From: Poseidonibacter lekithochrous
GTDB taxonomy: Bacteria > Campylobacterota > Campylobacteria > Campylobacterales > Arcobacteraceae
Direction of reading: 5' to 3'
Length of the DNA stretch: 64,000 bases
NCBI RefSeq assembly: GCF_013283835.1
Contig: NZ_CP054052.1
Span: 3,504,673 to 3,568,672, forward strand
Within the stretch, counting starts at the first letter, position 1; each line of letters starts with the position of its first letter. This document shows, one piece after another, positions 22,954 to 31,597 of the stretch. Under the pieces are notes generated by a model. That model was not told where the DNA came from, made no database searches, and was given only the letters and a program-made list of their open reading frames with translations. A program made the translations under genes and the position numbers.

Positions 22954-23301
22954 ATGACTTGTAAAAAATATGAAATAGAAATTAACACTTTAAAGAATTT
23001 TTATGAAATATACTGTAAAGGTAAACATGACTATGCAGAACACAAAAAATATAATTTAGAATATAAAGATGAAAAATTCACTTTAGACTTAAATATCTGC
23101 AAAGAGTGCCAAGAAAATATTGAATACTCTTTTGATAGACTACAAACTTGTCCCCATGAAATAAAACCTAGATGTAGAACTTGTCCAAGCCCTTGTTATG
23201 ATAAACCCCAATGGAAACATACTGCAAAAGTAATGAAATACTCAGGAGTAAGATTAGGGCTTATACAAGCAAAACAAAAAATTAAAAATCTATTTTCCTA
23301 A
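22954..23301 (+). CDS. YgbA family (nitrous oxide-stimulated promoter) protein
   Basis: 115 residues, Cys-rich. Characteristic: ICKECQENIEYS in the middle and the C-terminal CPHEIKPRCRTCPSPCY followed by YSGVRLGL. This matches the YgbA_NO family, whose E. coli member is controlled by the nitric oxide regulator NsrR. Function is not established; the Cys arrangement suggests metal binding. It is divergent from the Crp/Fnr regulator and shares its operator region, which fits a response to reactive nitrogen. Confidence 0.8.
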   Translation: MTCKKYEIEINTLKNFYEIYCKGKHDYAEHKKYNLEYKDEKFTLDLNICKECQENIEYSFDRLQTCPHEIKPRCRTCPSPCYDKPQWKHTAKVMKYSGVRLGLIQAKQKIKNLFS

Positions 23302-23303
23302 AA

Positions 23304-23948
23304 CTACCACGTAATCTCTTCTTTTCCTAAACTCTTTAAAATATCATTTGTTTGAGAGAAATGCTTACATCCAAAAAAACCTCTATACGCTGATAAGGGA
23401 CTTGGATGAACTCCACTTAAAATATGATGTTTTGATTCATCAATAATTTTTTGTTTTTTAATAGCGCTCGCACCCCATAAAATAAATACAACATCACTGC
23501 AATTGTTTGAAATAAAAGTGATTAGGTTATCAGTAAACTTTTCCCAGCCCATTTTATGATGTGATTTTGCTTTTGCTTCTTCTACTGTTAAAATGGCATT
23601 TATTAATAAAACTCCATCTTTTGCCCATGAAGTCAAATCTCCATTTTCACAATGAGAGCTTCCTATATCTTCATTTATCTCTTTTAACATATTTCTCATA
23701 GATGGTGGGTTTTTAATCTCTTCAGGCGTTGAAAAAGCTAAACCTTGTGCTTGTCCTGCTCCATGATATGGGTCTTGTCCAAGTAATACAACTTTAGTAT
23801 TTTCTAGTGGTGTTAAATCAAATGCATTATATATTTTATCTTTTGGTGGAAATACTGTAGTAGTTTCATAAGCCTTGTTTACTTGGCTTATTAAGTTTTT
23901 GTAGTAATCTTTTTTTTCTTCTTCTTTAAAAAAATCTTCCCAAGTCAT
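23304..23948 (-). CDS. ung: Uracil-DNA glycosylase (family 1)
   Basis: 214 residues, normal for Ung. The water-activating motif GQDPYHGAGQAQGLAFS is at about 58-74 (Asp 59), and the DNA-intercalation loop HPSPLSAYRG lies near 180-189. It removes uracil from DNA. Ends 2 bases from the convergent YgbA-type gene. Single gene. Confidence 0.96.
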   Translation of the reverse strand: MTWEDFFKEEEKKDYYKNLISQVNKAYETTTVFPPKDKIYNAFDLTPLENTKVVLLGQDPYHGAGQAQGLAFSTPEEIKNPPSMRNMLKEINEDIGSSHCENGDLTSWAKDGVLLINAILTVEEAKAKSHHKMGWEKFTDNLITFISNNCSDVVFILWGASAIKKQKIIDESKHHILSGVHPSPLSAYRGFFGCKHFSQTNDILKSLGKEEITW

Positions 23949-23976
23949 TTTATTCCTTTGACTTTAAATATTAGAA

Positions 23977-24005
23977 TTTAAACTAAGGAAAGTCCTTAGT
24001 TTAAA
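23977..24005. terminator. Hairpin between ung and the aldehyde dehydrogenase gene
   Basis: TTTAAACTAAGGA-aag-TCCTTAGTTTAAA, a perfect 13-bp stem, just downstream of the minus-strand aldehyde dehydrogenase stop. The T run is short (TTTAAATT). Confidence 0.75.
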
Positions 24006-24019
24006 ATATATTTCGTATT

Positions 24020-25411
24020 CTACAATACAGGAGATTTAATTACCATCATTTTTTCATTTGTCATCTCTTCCATAGAGTGGTGAATCCCACCTAATCCAAG
24101 ACCAGAAGCCTTAGCTCCTCCAAATGGCATCCAATCAACTCTAAAGGCTGTATGGTCATTTACCATTACGGCTGTTCCATTAAGTCTTTTTACAGCTCTT
24201 AAAGCTGTATCAATATTTTTTGTAAACACTGCTGCTTGGAATGATACTTCAAGACCATTAGCTCTATCAAATGCTTGCTCAATATCTGAGTATGAATAGA
24301 TACAAACAACTGGTCCAAATACTTCTTTAGTTGATACTAGTGCATCATCAGAAGGATTTAAAATAACAGTTGGCTCGAAAGTAGAATCAGTAATTCTTTT
24401 CCCACCTGTTAAAATCTTACCACCTTTTGTTACTGCTTCATTTACCCACTGCTCAACTCTATTAGTTTCATTATGGTTAATTAGTGGCCCTACTTCTGTT
24501 TTTGGATCTAACTGGTCACCAACTACTAATTTAGAAGCATAGTCTGATAATCTAGATGCTACCTCATCAACGATTGATTCATGTACGTAAATTCTTTGAA
24601 CTGATACACAAACTTGACCTGCATGATAGAATCCACCTTTTCCAATAGATGGAATTAAGTCATCAATATCAGCATCCGCTTCAACAATAACAGGTGCAAC
24701 TCCACCGTGCTCTAGTGCTACTCTTGTACCATTTGATACTTTTGAGTTTAAGTACCAACCAACAGCACCAGAACCAATAAATGTTAAGAAATCTACTTTC
24801 TCAGATGTTGCTAATAATTCTCCCCCAGTTCTATCACAAACTACTGCTTGTGCCCAACCTTTTGGAAGTCCCGCTTCTTCTAATATCTCAACTAATTTAA
24901 TAGCAGACATAGGAGTTTGAGTAGCTGGTTTAATAACTACTGGACATCCAACTGCTAAAGCTGGTATTACTTGGTGAACTGCTAAGTTAAATGGGTGATT
25001 AAATGCAGAAATTGCAGCTACTACTCCAATAGGTTCTTTGAATGTATATGCCATTCTATTTGCAGATGAAGCTGTATGTCCCATTGCTATTTCTTTACCT
25101 TCTTGTGAACCCATTGCTTCAATAGCTAATTTAACACCATTAATTGCTCTATGCACTTCTACTTGTGAATCAACCCAAGGCTTTCCACCTTCACTTGCAC
25201 AAAGCTTTGTAAGTTCATCTACTTGTGAACTCATAATCTCTGCCACTTTTTCTAAGATTTCAACTCTTTTATGTTTTGGCATATGATTTTCATGATCTAA
25301 GAAAGTATCACTTGCTAAATCAATTGCAGCTTGTACTTCTTCTACTGTTGAAAAGGGAACCTCTCCAACTACACTTCCATCAAATGGTGATGTTACTTCA
25401 ATTGTACTCAT
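24020..25411 (-). CDS. Aldehyde dehydrogenase family protein
   Basis: 463 residues from the ATG at 25411, which has AAAGGAA upstream; a longer frame to 25447 is not supported. Full ALDH fold: SAFNHPFNLAVHQ for the N-terminal NAD domain, TFIGSGAVGW for the Rossmann loop, ALEHGG with the general-base Glu, and FYHAGQVCVSVQR with the catalytic Cys. It looks close to lactaldehyde/glyceraldehyde-type enzymes, but the substrate cannot be read from the sequence. It follows the acetolactate synthase-like gene after 23 bases, so the pair is an operon. Confidence 0.88.
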   Translation of the reverse strand: MSTIEVTSPFDGSVVGEVPFSTVEEVQAAIDLASDTFLDHENHMPKHKRVEILEKVAEIMSSQVDELTKLCASEGGKPWVDSQVEVHRAINGVKLAIEAMGSQEGKEIAMGHTASSANRMAYTFKEPIGVVAAISAFNHPFNLAVHQVIPALAVGCPVVIKPATQTPMSAIKLVEILEEAGLPKGWAQAVVCDRTGGELLATSEKVDFLTFIGSGAVGWYLNSKVSNGTRVALEHGGVAPVIVEADADIDDLIPSIGKGGFYHAGQVCVSVQRIYVHESIVDEVASRLSDYASKLVVGDQLDPKTEVGPLINHNETNRVEQWVNEAVTKGGKILTGGKRITDSTFEPTVILNPSDDALVSTKEVFGPVVCIYSYSDIEQAFDRANGLEVSFQAAVFTKNIDTALRAVKRLNGTAVMVNDHTAFRVDWMPFGGAKASGLGLGGIHHSMEEMTNEKMMVIKSPVL

Positions 25412-25434
25412 GTTATATTTCCTTTCTTTTCTTT

Positions 25435-27081
25435 TTATATTAAACACTCTTTTTTTGCTAACAGTTCATTTAAGATTGAGTGATTAAGTGAATAATCCAC
25501 TGCTAAATCTATTACATGAACACCTTTACCATTTACACACTTCTCTAAAGTCTCTTCAAACTCTTCGCAAGATGTAGGTCTATGCCCTGATGCTCCATAA
25601 GATTCTGCGTATTTTACAAAATCAGGATTACCTAAATCAAGTCCATATGTATCAAATCCCATACCTGTTTGTTTCCATTTAATCATTCCATATGCATTAT
25701 CATTTAGAATAATTACTGTTAAATCAAGTCCTAATCTTACTGATGTTTCAAGTTCTTGTGAATTCATCATAAATCCACCATCCCCACAAACTGATACTAC
25801 TTTCTTATCTGGGTTTACCATTTTTGCAGCCATTCCAGATGGAAGTCCTGCGCCCATAGTTGCTAAGGCATTATCTAATAATAGTGTATTAGGTTTTGCA
25901 CATCTATAGTTTCTTGCAAACCAGATTTTATATACTCCATTATCAAGTGTAACTATATCTTCATCATCTAATAAAGTTCTAATAGTTCTTACTGCTTTTT
26001 GAGGAAGTATTGGGAATCTTGTATCTCCAAAGTATTTTTGTAAATGAGTTTTAATCTCTTCTGTCATTCTTTTATAGTAATCAAACTCCCAATGCTCTTG
26101 CGTTGAAATTGCTCGTCTTAGATTATCTACATTTGAAGCAATGTCTCCAACTACATCTAATTGAGGGAAGTATGTATCATCTACTTCTGATGGGAAGAAG
26201 TTTACATGTATTACTTTTTTGGCATTTTCATCATTCTCCATAAAGAATGGTGGCTTCTCAATTACGTCATGTCCTACATTGATAATTAAATCTGCTCTAT
26301 CAATAGCACAATGTATAAAATCGTCTTTTGATAATGCTGCTGTACTTAAACATAATTTGTGGTTTTCATCTATTACACCCTTACCCATTTGAGTAGAGAA
26401 AAATGGAATTCCACTTTCATTTACAAAGTTTGTAAGAGCATTACCAATTCTAGTTCTATTAGCTCCTGCACCTACTAGTAATAATGGTCTTTTTGCTTTC
26501 TCTATCATCTTAACAGCTTCTAAGATTGCTTCTTGGTCTGCTTTTGGATATTTAAACGATTGAACTGGATAGATATTAAAATCACACTCTTCAGCTGCTA
26601 TATCTTCTGGTAATTCAATTAGTGCAGCTCCAGGTCTCTCTGTAGTAGCAATTTTAAATGCTTCTCTAACCATTGATGGAATATTATTTCCATTTACTAC
26701 TTGTTTTGAATATTTTGTCATAGGTTTCATCATATTAACAATGTCAATAATTTGAAATCTACCTTGTTTCGATTTTTTAATTGGTTTTTGCCCAGTAATC
26801 ATTAACATTGGCATTCCACCAAGTTGTGCATAAGCTGCACTTGTAGCAAAGTTAGTAGCTCCTGGTCCTAATGTAGCTAAACATACACCTACTTTTCCAG
26901 TAAGTCTTCCATATGTTGCAGCCATAAAACCTGCGGCTTGTTCATGTCTTGTAAGAATAAGTTTTATATTTGATTCTCTCAGAGATTCTAGTAAATCTAG
27001 GTTCTCTTCACCTGGAATTCCAAATATATACTCAACACCTTCATTTTCTAAAGCTTTTACAAATAAATCTGATGCTTTCAT
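25435..27081 (-). CDS. Acetolactate synthase large-subunit-like, TPP-dependent enzyme
   Basis: About 548 residues. The Glu that activates TPP is in RHEQAAGFMA (near residue 49), and the TPP-binding motif starts VCGDGGFMMNS with N ending in NDNAYG (about 430-460). Architecture is that of AlsS/IlvB enzymes. No regulatory small subunit gene is adjacent and no acetolactate decarboxylase is seen, so a catabolic single-subunit role is likely. I prefer the ATG at 27081, with AAGGTG 7 bases upstream, over the ATG at 27087. Paired with the downstream aldehyde dehydrogenase, which suggests a shared pathway of unknown substrate. Confidence 0.83.
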   Translation of the reverse strand: MKASDLFVKALENEGVEYIFGIPGEENLDLLESLRESNIKLILTRHEQAAGFMAATYGRLTGKVGVCLATLGPGATNFATSAAYAQLGGMPMLMITGQKPIKKSKQGRFQIIDIVNMMKPMTKYSKQVVNGNNIPSMVREAFKIATTERPGAALIELPEDIAAEECDFNIYPVQSFKYPKADQEAILEAVKMIEKAKRPLLLVGAGANRTRIGNALTNFVNESGIPFFSTQMGKGVIDENHKLCLSTAALSKDDFIHCAIDRADLIINVGHDVIEKPPFFMENDENAKKVIHVNFFPSEVDDTYFPQLDVVGDIASNVDNLRRAISTQEHWEFDYYKRMTEEIKTHLQKYFGDTRFPILPQKAVRTIRTLLDDEDIVTLDNGVYKIWFARNYRCAKPNTLLLDNALATMGAGLPSGMAAKMVNPDKKVVSVCGDGGFMMNSQELETSVRLGLDLTVIILNDNAYGMIKWKQTGMGFDTYGLDLGNPDFVKYAESYGASGHRPTSCEEFEETLEKCVNGKGVHVIDLAVDYSLNHSILNELLAKKECLI

Positions 27082-27110
27082 TATCATTCACCTTAATGTT
27101 TTTTGTTATT

Positions 27111-27129
27111 GATAATCATATTCAATATC
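27111..27129. promoter_or_regulatory. Fur-like imperfect palindrome upstream of the acetolactate synthase-like gene
   Basis: The 19-mer starting GATAATCATATTC matches the classical Fur box at 16 of 19 positions by my count. Shifted by two it is also a near-palindrome with ATTGA and TCAAT arms. It lies about 24-48 bases upstream of the start. Binding protein unproven. Confidence 0.35.
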
Positions 27130-27303
27130 TATTAAATTTCTCTTAATGCTTTTAATTTATAAGAGAAAAATCCTGAATTGTTATAAACATTTACATATTG
27201 TGCTTCAAATCTTCCTACTAATCTTAATTATATCACTTTTTTAAATAATCGTTTATATTACGTTAAACATTTTTTTTATAGTATAAAACCATTAAGGAGA
27301 TAT

Positions 27304-27966
27304 ATGAATACTCAAAAAGCAATTATATTTGATCTTGATGGTACATTAATAGATTCACTAGAAGATATAGCAGTATGTATGAATCAAGTATTCGCAGAAA
27401 TGGAACTTCCAACACATGAAATAAATGATTATAAAAAGTTTGTAGGAGGAGGAGTTGATATTTTAGTAGAGAATGCACTAGCTGACTCTCAACCAAAAGA
27501 GATAAAAAAACAAGTAAGTAAAAGATTCAAAGAAGTATATGACCAAAATTTACATGCTAAGACTTTACCTTATGATGGTATTTATGAATTATTAGAACAA
27601 TTAGAAGAAGCAAATATTAAAATGGCAATTCTGTCTAACAAACCTCATAAGTTCACTTGTCAATATGCACAATCGTTATTTAAAGATAATAAATTTTTAG
27701 AAGTACATGGACAAAAAGAGCACATTAACAAGAAACCAGATCCAAAAGCAGCTATTGATATTGCTAATAATTTAAATATAAATTGTGAAAATATATATTT
27801 TGTAGGAGATACAAAAATAGATATGCAAACAGCAAAAAATGCAAATATGAAAGCAATTGGCGTTCTTTGGGGATTTAGGGAAGAAGATGAACTTAGAAAA
27901 AATGGTGCAGATTTTATCGTAGAAAAACCAAGTGATATTTTTGATATAATTTCTAACAAACTTTAG
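27304..27966 (+). CDS. gph: HAD hydrolase, phosphoglycolate phosphatase-like
   Basis: 220 residues. HAD motif I is FDLDGTLIDSLEDI (about 10-23), motif II SNKPH (near 108), motif III Lys in KKPDPKA, motif IV VGDTKIDMQTA. Cap domain between motifs I and II as in Gph. It hydrolyses phosphoglycolate formed during DNA repair or respiration; related HAD enzymes cannot be excluded. TAAGGAG lies before the ATG. First gene of a likely three-gene operon. Confidence 0.88.
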   Translation: MNTQKAIIFDLDGTLIDSLEDIAVCMNQVFAEMELPTHEINDYKKFVGGGVDILVENALADSQPKEIKKQVSKRFKEVYDQNLHAKTLPYDGIYELLEQLEEANIKMAILSNKPHKFTCQYAQSLFKDNKFLEVHGQKEHINKKPDPKAAIDIANNLNINCENIYFVGDTKIDMQTAKNANMKAIGVLWGFREEDELRKNGADFIVEKPSDIFDIISNKL

Positions 27967-27974
27967 GAGAGAAC

Positions 27975-28346
27975 ATGACAAAATTATTTTTATCTTTTGT
28001 AATAGCTACTTTTATGACTATTACATCATTAAGTGCAGATTGCGGAATGAAAAGTGAAAACTGCAAAATGAACAAAACTCACTGTGATATGAAAAAAGTA
28101 GAGAGTAAAAAACACTGTGATATGAAGCAAAAAGATTGCGACATGAAAAAGAGCCATTGTGATATGAAGAAAAAATCTTCTTGTGATTGTAAAAGTGGTG
28201 AGCAGTGTAAATGTAAAGCCGAAGGTAAAGCTTCTTGTGACTGCAAAAAAGAAGTTGTGACTCCTAAATGCGATTGCAAAAATACAGGAAATTGTACTTG
28301 TAAAGCAAGTGGAAAAGCCTCTTGTGATTGTAATATTAAAAAGTAG
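27975..28346 (+). CDS. Secreted Cys-rich repeat protein, putative metal-binding
   Basis: 123 residues with a signal peptide (about 1-21, ending LSA) and 18 Cys in the mature part. The first half repeats Cys-Asp-Met-Lys units (HCDMKK, HCDMKQ, DCDMKK, HCDMKK); the second half repeats Cys-x-Cys pairs (CDCK, CKCK, CTCK, CDCN) with a twice-used GKASCDC block. The Cys-x-Met and Cys-x-Cys spacing resembles copper or other soft-metal binding sites and metallothioneins, but I cannot assign a known family. The ribosome site TAGGAGAG is 5 bases upstream. It lies 8 bases after gph and 7 before the next gene. Confidence 0.8.
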   Translation: MTKLFLSFVIATFMTITSLSADCGMKSENCKMNKTHCDMKKVESKKHCDMKQKDCDMKKSHCDMKKKSSCDCKSGEQCKCKAEGKASCDCKKEVVTPKCDCKNTGNCTCKASGKASCDCNIKK

Positions 28347-28353
28347 TAAGTAA

Positions 28354-28605
28354 ATGAATACTGATTATATACCCGTAGCTTGTCATTTTTATGATGAGTT
28401 AGAGAGTGCAGCAGTAAAAAAAACTCTTAGTACTATTATTTATTTAGATAATGGAAATGAACAAACTATAGAAGATTATGTTGTTGATTTTAAAAATTTA
28501 AATAAAGAAGAGTTTGCTGTGTTAAAAAGTGGCCTTGAAATAAGACTTGATAAGATAATTAGTTTTAACGGTCTTTTTGCTAAAAACTATAACTGTAATG
28601 TATAA
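28354..28605 (+). CDS. Rho-binding antiterminator (ROF/YaeO) family protein
   Basis: 83 residues. IPVACHFYDELESAAVKK at the start and GLEIRLDKIISFNG near the end match the ROF family, whose E. coli member YaeO binds Rho and reduces termination. The small Sm-like beta barrel length fits. It is the last gene after gph and the Cys-rich protein. Whether it acts on Rho here is inferred from family. Confidence 0.8.
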   Translation: MNTDYIPVACHFYDELESAAVKKTLSTIIYLDNGNEQTIEDYVVDFKNLNKEEFAVLKSGLEIRLDKIISFNGLFAKNYNCNV

Positions 28606-28628
28606 AAAGAGAAACTCTTTTTATACAT
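28598..28628. terminator. Bidirectional terminator
   Basis: ATGTATAAAAAGAG-aaa-CTCTTTTTATACAT is a perfect 14-bp stem with a 3-base loop that overlaps the stop codons of both convergent genes. Confidence 0.85.
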
Positions 28629-29001
28629 CTAATTCGAAGAAAACTTCTTCTGTTTTTTGATATTTTGCTACTGAACATGAGATTTTAATTGCATTATCAT
28701 AATCTCTGAATTCATCACGAAATAGTTTTTGTAATTTTACTACATCATTTGCTCTAAAAATAAAATATCCTAAAATATCCGTTCCTCTTGAACCTGCTTT
28801 TTCAATACCAAAACTATCAAACTTCCAATGAACACCTTTTGTAAAAAAGAATACTTCCTTTATTCTTTTCTTTAAATCAGATCTTACATTGTCGTTGAAT
28901 TGTTTCAAATGCACGTAAAAAGCTACGTTTGTATTAAATTCATCTTGAACTAATTTTTCTAATGCTGGAGTTGTTGCTTGGTCTAAAATCTCAATACCCA
29001 T
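28621..29001 (-). CDS. Conserved-looking hypothetical protein
   Basis: 126 residues, not recognised. No signal peptide or membrane helix. A mixed alpha/beta protein with a basic centre (residues about 40-75, including KKRIKEVFFFTKGVHWKF) and an aromatic-rich C-terminus. AAAGGTA lies before the ATG. It has its own upstream AT-rich region and is a single gene. Confidence 0.65.
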   Translation of the reverse strand: MGIEILDQATTPALEKLVQDEFNTNVAFYVHLKQFNDNVRSDLKKRIKEVFFFTKGVHWKFDSFGIEKAGSRGTDILGYFIFRANDVVKLQKLFRDEFRDYDNAIKISCSVAKYQKTEEVFFELDV

Positions 29002-29142
29002 CTAAAAATACCTTTCTGTAATACTATAAAATTACGTAATTATATATCATTATTATAATATTTTGAATAAATAGAGTAACTAATTTGAAAAATTAACAAT
29101 TTTTAAACTCTTTATTTTATTATTTTTTTAATTTTGTAGTTA

Positions 29143-29148
29143 TATAAT
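29143..29148 (+). promoter_or_regulatory. Probable -10 element for the hemerythrin gene
   Basis: TATAAT about 30 bases before the ATG, preceded by a T-rich tract (29108-29133) in place of a -35 box. Confidence 0.45.
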
Positions 29149-29177
29149 AAATATATGCCAATATAAAAGGGGCTATT

Positions 29178-30020
29178 ATGAATACTATCTATGACCTAGA
29201 AAAACTCACTTGGAAAAGTGAATACAATATCGGTAACCTTCAAATTGATAATGAACATCAAAAATTATTTATGTTGGCAAAGAAAGCATTACATGCTAGT
29301 GAAATAAGTGATGAGAAAAAAGAAAAAACCCAATTAAAACTCATAATTAATGATTTATGTACTTACGTGGGAACTCATTTTTCTAATGAACAAAAGTTCA
29401 TGCAAAGAATCAAATATCCACACTATGATGAACATAAAATCTTACATGATAATATGCTCAAAACTCTAGCTACACTATTAAATGAAATTAATAATTTGGA
29501 GATTCAAGAGATACAAAAAAAATTATGTGAATTTATTGATGAGTATTTTGTAAGACATATAATTCTTGAAGACAAAAAAATCCACCTATGGCAAACTCCT
29601 TTAGACGAGTTACGTAAAACTTTTGGTTGGAAAAACATATATAGTGTAAATAATTCTAAAATAGATCAAGAACATAAACAGCTTTTTGATATTGCAAAAA
29701 TGGCTTTTGTAAGCGTAGATGATGAACATAGAAGTGAAAAAATAAAAGAGGTATTAGTAGATTTATATGATTATATGAAAACTCATTTTCAACATGAAGA
29801 AAAATATATGGAAGAGATAAACTATCCAAGACTAGAAGAACATAAATTAATCCACAAAGAGATTATAAAAACACTTAATACTTTTGTAAAAGACTTACCA
29901 AAAATTGAAGTTGATTTCTTTGAAAAAGAACTTGCAAGAATGATTGATATTGTATTAGTACAACATATCATTCAAGAAGATAGAAAAATTATTCTTTGGC
30001 ATCAGGCTCAAAGTGAATAA
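29178..30020 (+). CDS. Double-domain bacteriohemerythrin
   Basis: 280 residues made of two complete hemerythrin domains (about 8-140 and 148-278). Each has the full ligand set: IDNEHQKLF / THFSNEQKFM / YDEHKILH / HIILEDKK in the first and IDQEHKQLF / THFQHEEKYM / LEEHKLIH / HIIQEDRK in the second, giving the His and carboxylate ligands of a di-iron O2-binding site. Probably cytoplasmic; oxygen storage, sensing or delivery is inferred from the family. AAAGGGG lies 8 bases upstream. Ends at a hairpin shared with the convergent kinase gene. Confidence 0.92.
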   Translation: MNTIYDLEKLTWKSEYNIGNLQIDNEHQKLFMLAKKALHASEISDEKKEKTQLKLIINDLCTYVGTHFSNEQKFMQRIKYPHYDEHKILHDNMLKTLATLLNEINNLEIQEIQKKLCEFIDEYFVRHIILEDKKIHLWQTPLDELRKTFGWKNIYSVNNSKIDQEHKQLFDIAKMAFVSVDDEHRSEKIKEVLVDLYDYMKTHFQHEEKYMEEINYPRLEEHKLIHKEIIKTLNTFVKDLPKIEVDFFEKELARMIDIVLVQHIIQEDRKIILWHQAQSE

Positions 30021-30058
30021 AATAGTCTAGAAATTATTAGGAATTATCTAGAATTATT
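30021..30058. terminator. Hairpin between convergent genes
   Basis: AATA-g-TCTAGA (30021-30031) pairs with TCTAGA-a-TTATT (30047-30058), followed on the plus strand by a short T run. Moderate stem, probable terminator for the hemerythrin gene. Confidence 0.5.
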
Positions 30059-31479
30059 TTAAACTCTGCTCCTTGATAGTTTGTATTATCAAAAGCAAAA
30101 TCTTTATTTTTTACAGAAATTGTTCCATCCATGTGTTTTGTAATAATTTCTTCACACATATATAAACCTATTCCTGTTCCTTGTTTTTTGTGTTTTGTAG
30201 TAAAGTATGGCTCAAAAATATTACCCATAATCTCATCAGGTATTCCACCTGCTGTATCTTTGATTTTGATAATAATATTTTCATCTTTTTTTGTAGCTGT
30301 TATAAAAATGATTTTCTTTTTTTCTGTTTCTATTTCTGATAAAGCATCAATTGCATTATTTAAAATATTAATAAGTACTTGAATAAACTCGTTTTTGTAG
30401 TTATTAATCTGCATATCTTCAAAATCTGAAACAATATCAATATGACTTTTATTTAGTTTTGAAGAGACTAAAGATAAAACTTTTTGTTCAATTTCAGAGA
30501 AATCAAAAAATGTTTTCTCTTTATTTGGTCTAAAAAAGTCTCTAAAATCATCAATTGTTTTAGATAAGTATTGAGCATTGTTATTAAGATTTTCCATACT
30601 ATGTAATAGATGTTCATCTTCTAGGGCTCCCACTTGTTGTTGTACAATAACACTAGTTGAGATACTAGAAATACTTGATAGTGGTTGTCTCCATTGGTGA
30701 GCGATATTTTGTAACATCTCCCCAATTGCCGCCATTTTTGACTGTTGTAATAATAACTGGTCTTTTTCTTTTAGTTTATTTTTTGTAAGAACTTCTTCTG
30801 TAATATCTCTACCACTTCCAACTGTTCCTAAAAGTCTTCCTTCATCATCAAAAAATGGAGCCTTATGTACTTCTAGATATAAAAGTTTTCCTTTTATATT
30901 TCCGTACTCTTCAAATCTCTGTGGTTTTAACTGCTGTAAAACAATTTCATCAGAATCAAAACATAACTCTCCAAAAGTATGCCAATTCTTTTTGTCTTTG
31001 TGTTTTTCCCTCTCTCTTAAAGCAAAGAATACATCGTTTTTTCCTATTGGTTCATCTGTATCTTTTGCCATTAGAAGATTATCACAAATAGCTTTATTAG
31101 CAAAAAGGTATCTTCCATGAATATCTTTTGCCCAAACCATATCAGGTAAATTATCAGTTAGTAATCGAAGGAAGGTATAAATCTCTTCAGTTTTTATATG
31201 TTCTTGAGTATTGAATTTTTTTCCAGCAAAAACCAAAACATCATTTGGCATTTTATCAACATCAAAAAGAAGTGTTTGTCCGTTTTCTTCCAAGAAGAAA
31301 CGACCTAAATTCCCTTCTCTTATTGATTCTTTTGCTTTTTGGATTATATCTAGGAATCTTTGGTCATCAGTAAAATTATAAGGTATTTTTGTAATATCGC
31401 TAAAAAGAGTATAAAAACAATTGTTTACTAAAGAGACATTTTCCTCTCTTAAATCTACTGAAAATATAACTTGCCCCAT
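30037..31479 (-). CDS. PAS-domain sensor histidine kinase (cytoplasmic)
   Basis: 480 residues. I start at ATG 31479 because AAGG lies 9 bases upstream; an in-frame TTG at 31488 is the alternative. A PAS domain covers about 105-235 (LPDMVWAKDIHGRYLFAN). The H-box reads IAHQWRQPLSSISSIS (about 262-277), N-box NILNNAIDAL, G1 DTAGGIPD, G2 GTGIGLYM. No transmembrane helix, so it senses a cytoplasmic signal. No receiver gene is adjacent, so it is an orphan kinase. Confidence 0.88.
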   Translation of the reverse strand: MGQVIFSVDLREENVSLVNNCFYTLFSDITKIPYNFTDDQRFLDIIQKAKESIREGNLGRFFLEENGQTLLFDVDKMPNDVLVFAGKKFNTQEHIKTEEIYTFLRLLTDNLPDMVWAKDIHGRYLFANKAICDNLLMAKDTDEPIGKNDVFFALREREKHKDKKNWHTFGELCFDSDEIVLQQLKPQRFEEYGNIKGKLLYLEVHKAPFFDDEGRLLGTVGSGRDITEEVLTKNKLKEKDQLLLQQSKMAAIGEMLQNIAHQWRQPLSSISSISTSVIVQQQVGALEDEHLLHSMENLNNNAQYLSKTIDDFRDFFRPNKEKTFFDFSEIEQKVLSLVSSKLNKSHIDIVSDFEDMQINNYKNEFIQVLINILNNAIDALSEIETEKKKIIFITATKKDENIIIKIKDTAGGIPDEIMGNIFEPYFTTKHKKQGTGIGLYMCEEIITKHMDGTISVKNKDFAFDNTNYQGAEFKIILDNS

Positions 31480-31566
31480 AATACTCAACCTTAAAAAATA
31501 TATTTGTGCGTTATTATAAAATAAAATGTGTAAAAAGTTAGTTATTTATAGGCAAAGATTGTAAAT

Positions 31567-31591
31567 ATTCCCAAGTTATCAGCTTGGGAAT
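31567..31591. terminator. Hairpin downstream of the four-helix membrane protein gene
   Basis: ATTCCCAAG-ttatcag-CTTGGGAAT, a perfect 9-bp stem 7 bases after the stop at 31598. Confidence 0.65.
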
Positions 31592-31597
31592 GTAAAA

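Noticed and set aside
27660..27981. Minus-strand Cys- and Phe-rich frames opposite gph
   Set aside because: They are antisense shadows of a well-recognised HAD gene and have no ribosome sites.
28079..28279. Minus-strand frame opposite the Cys-rich gene
   Set aside because: Its repeat pattern simply mirrors the CDMKK codons on the plus strand.
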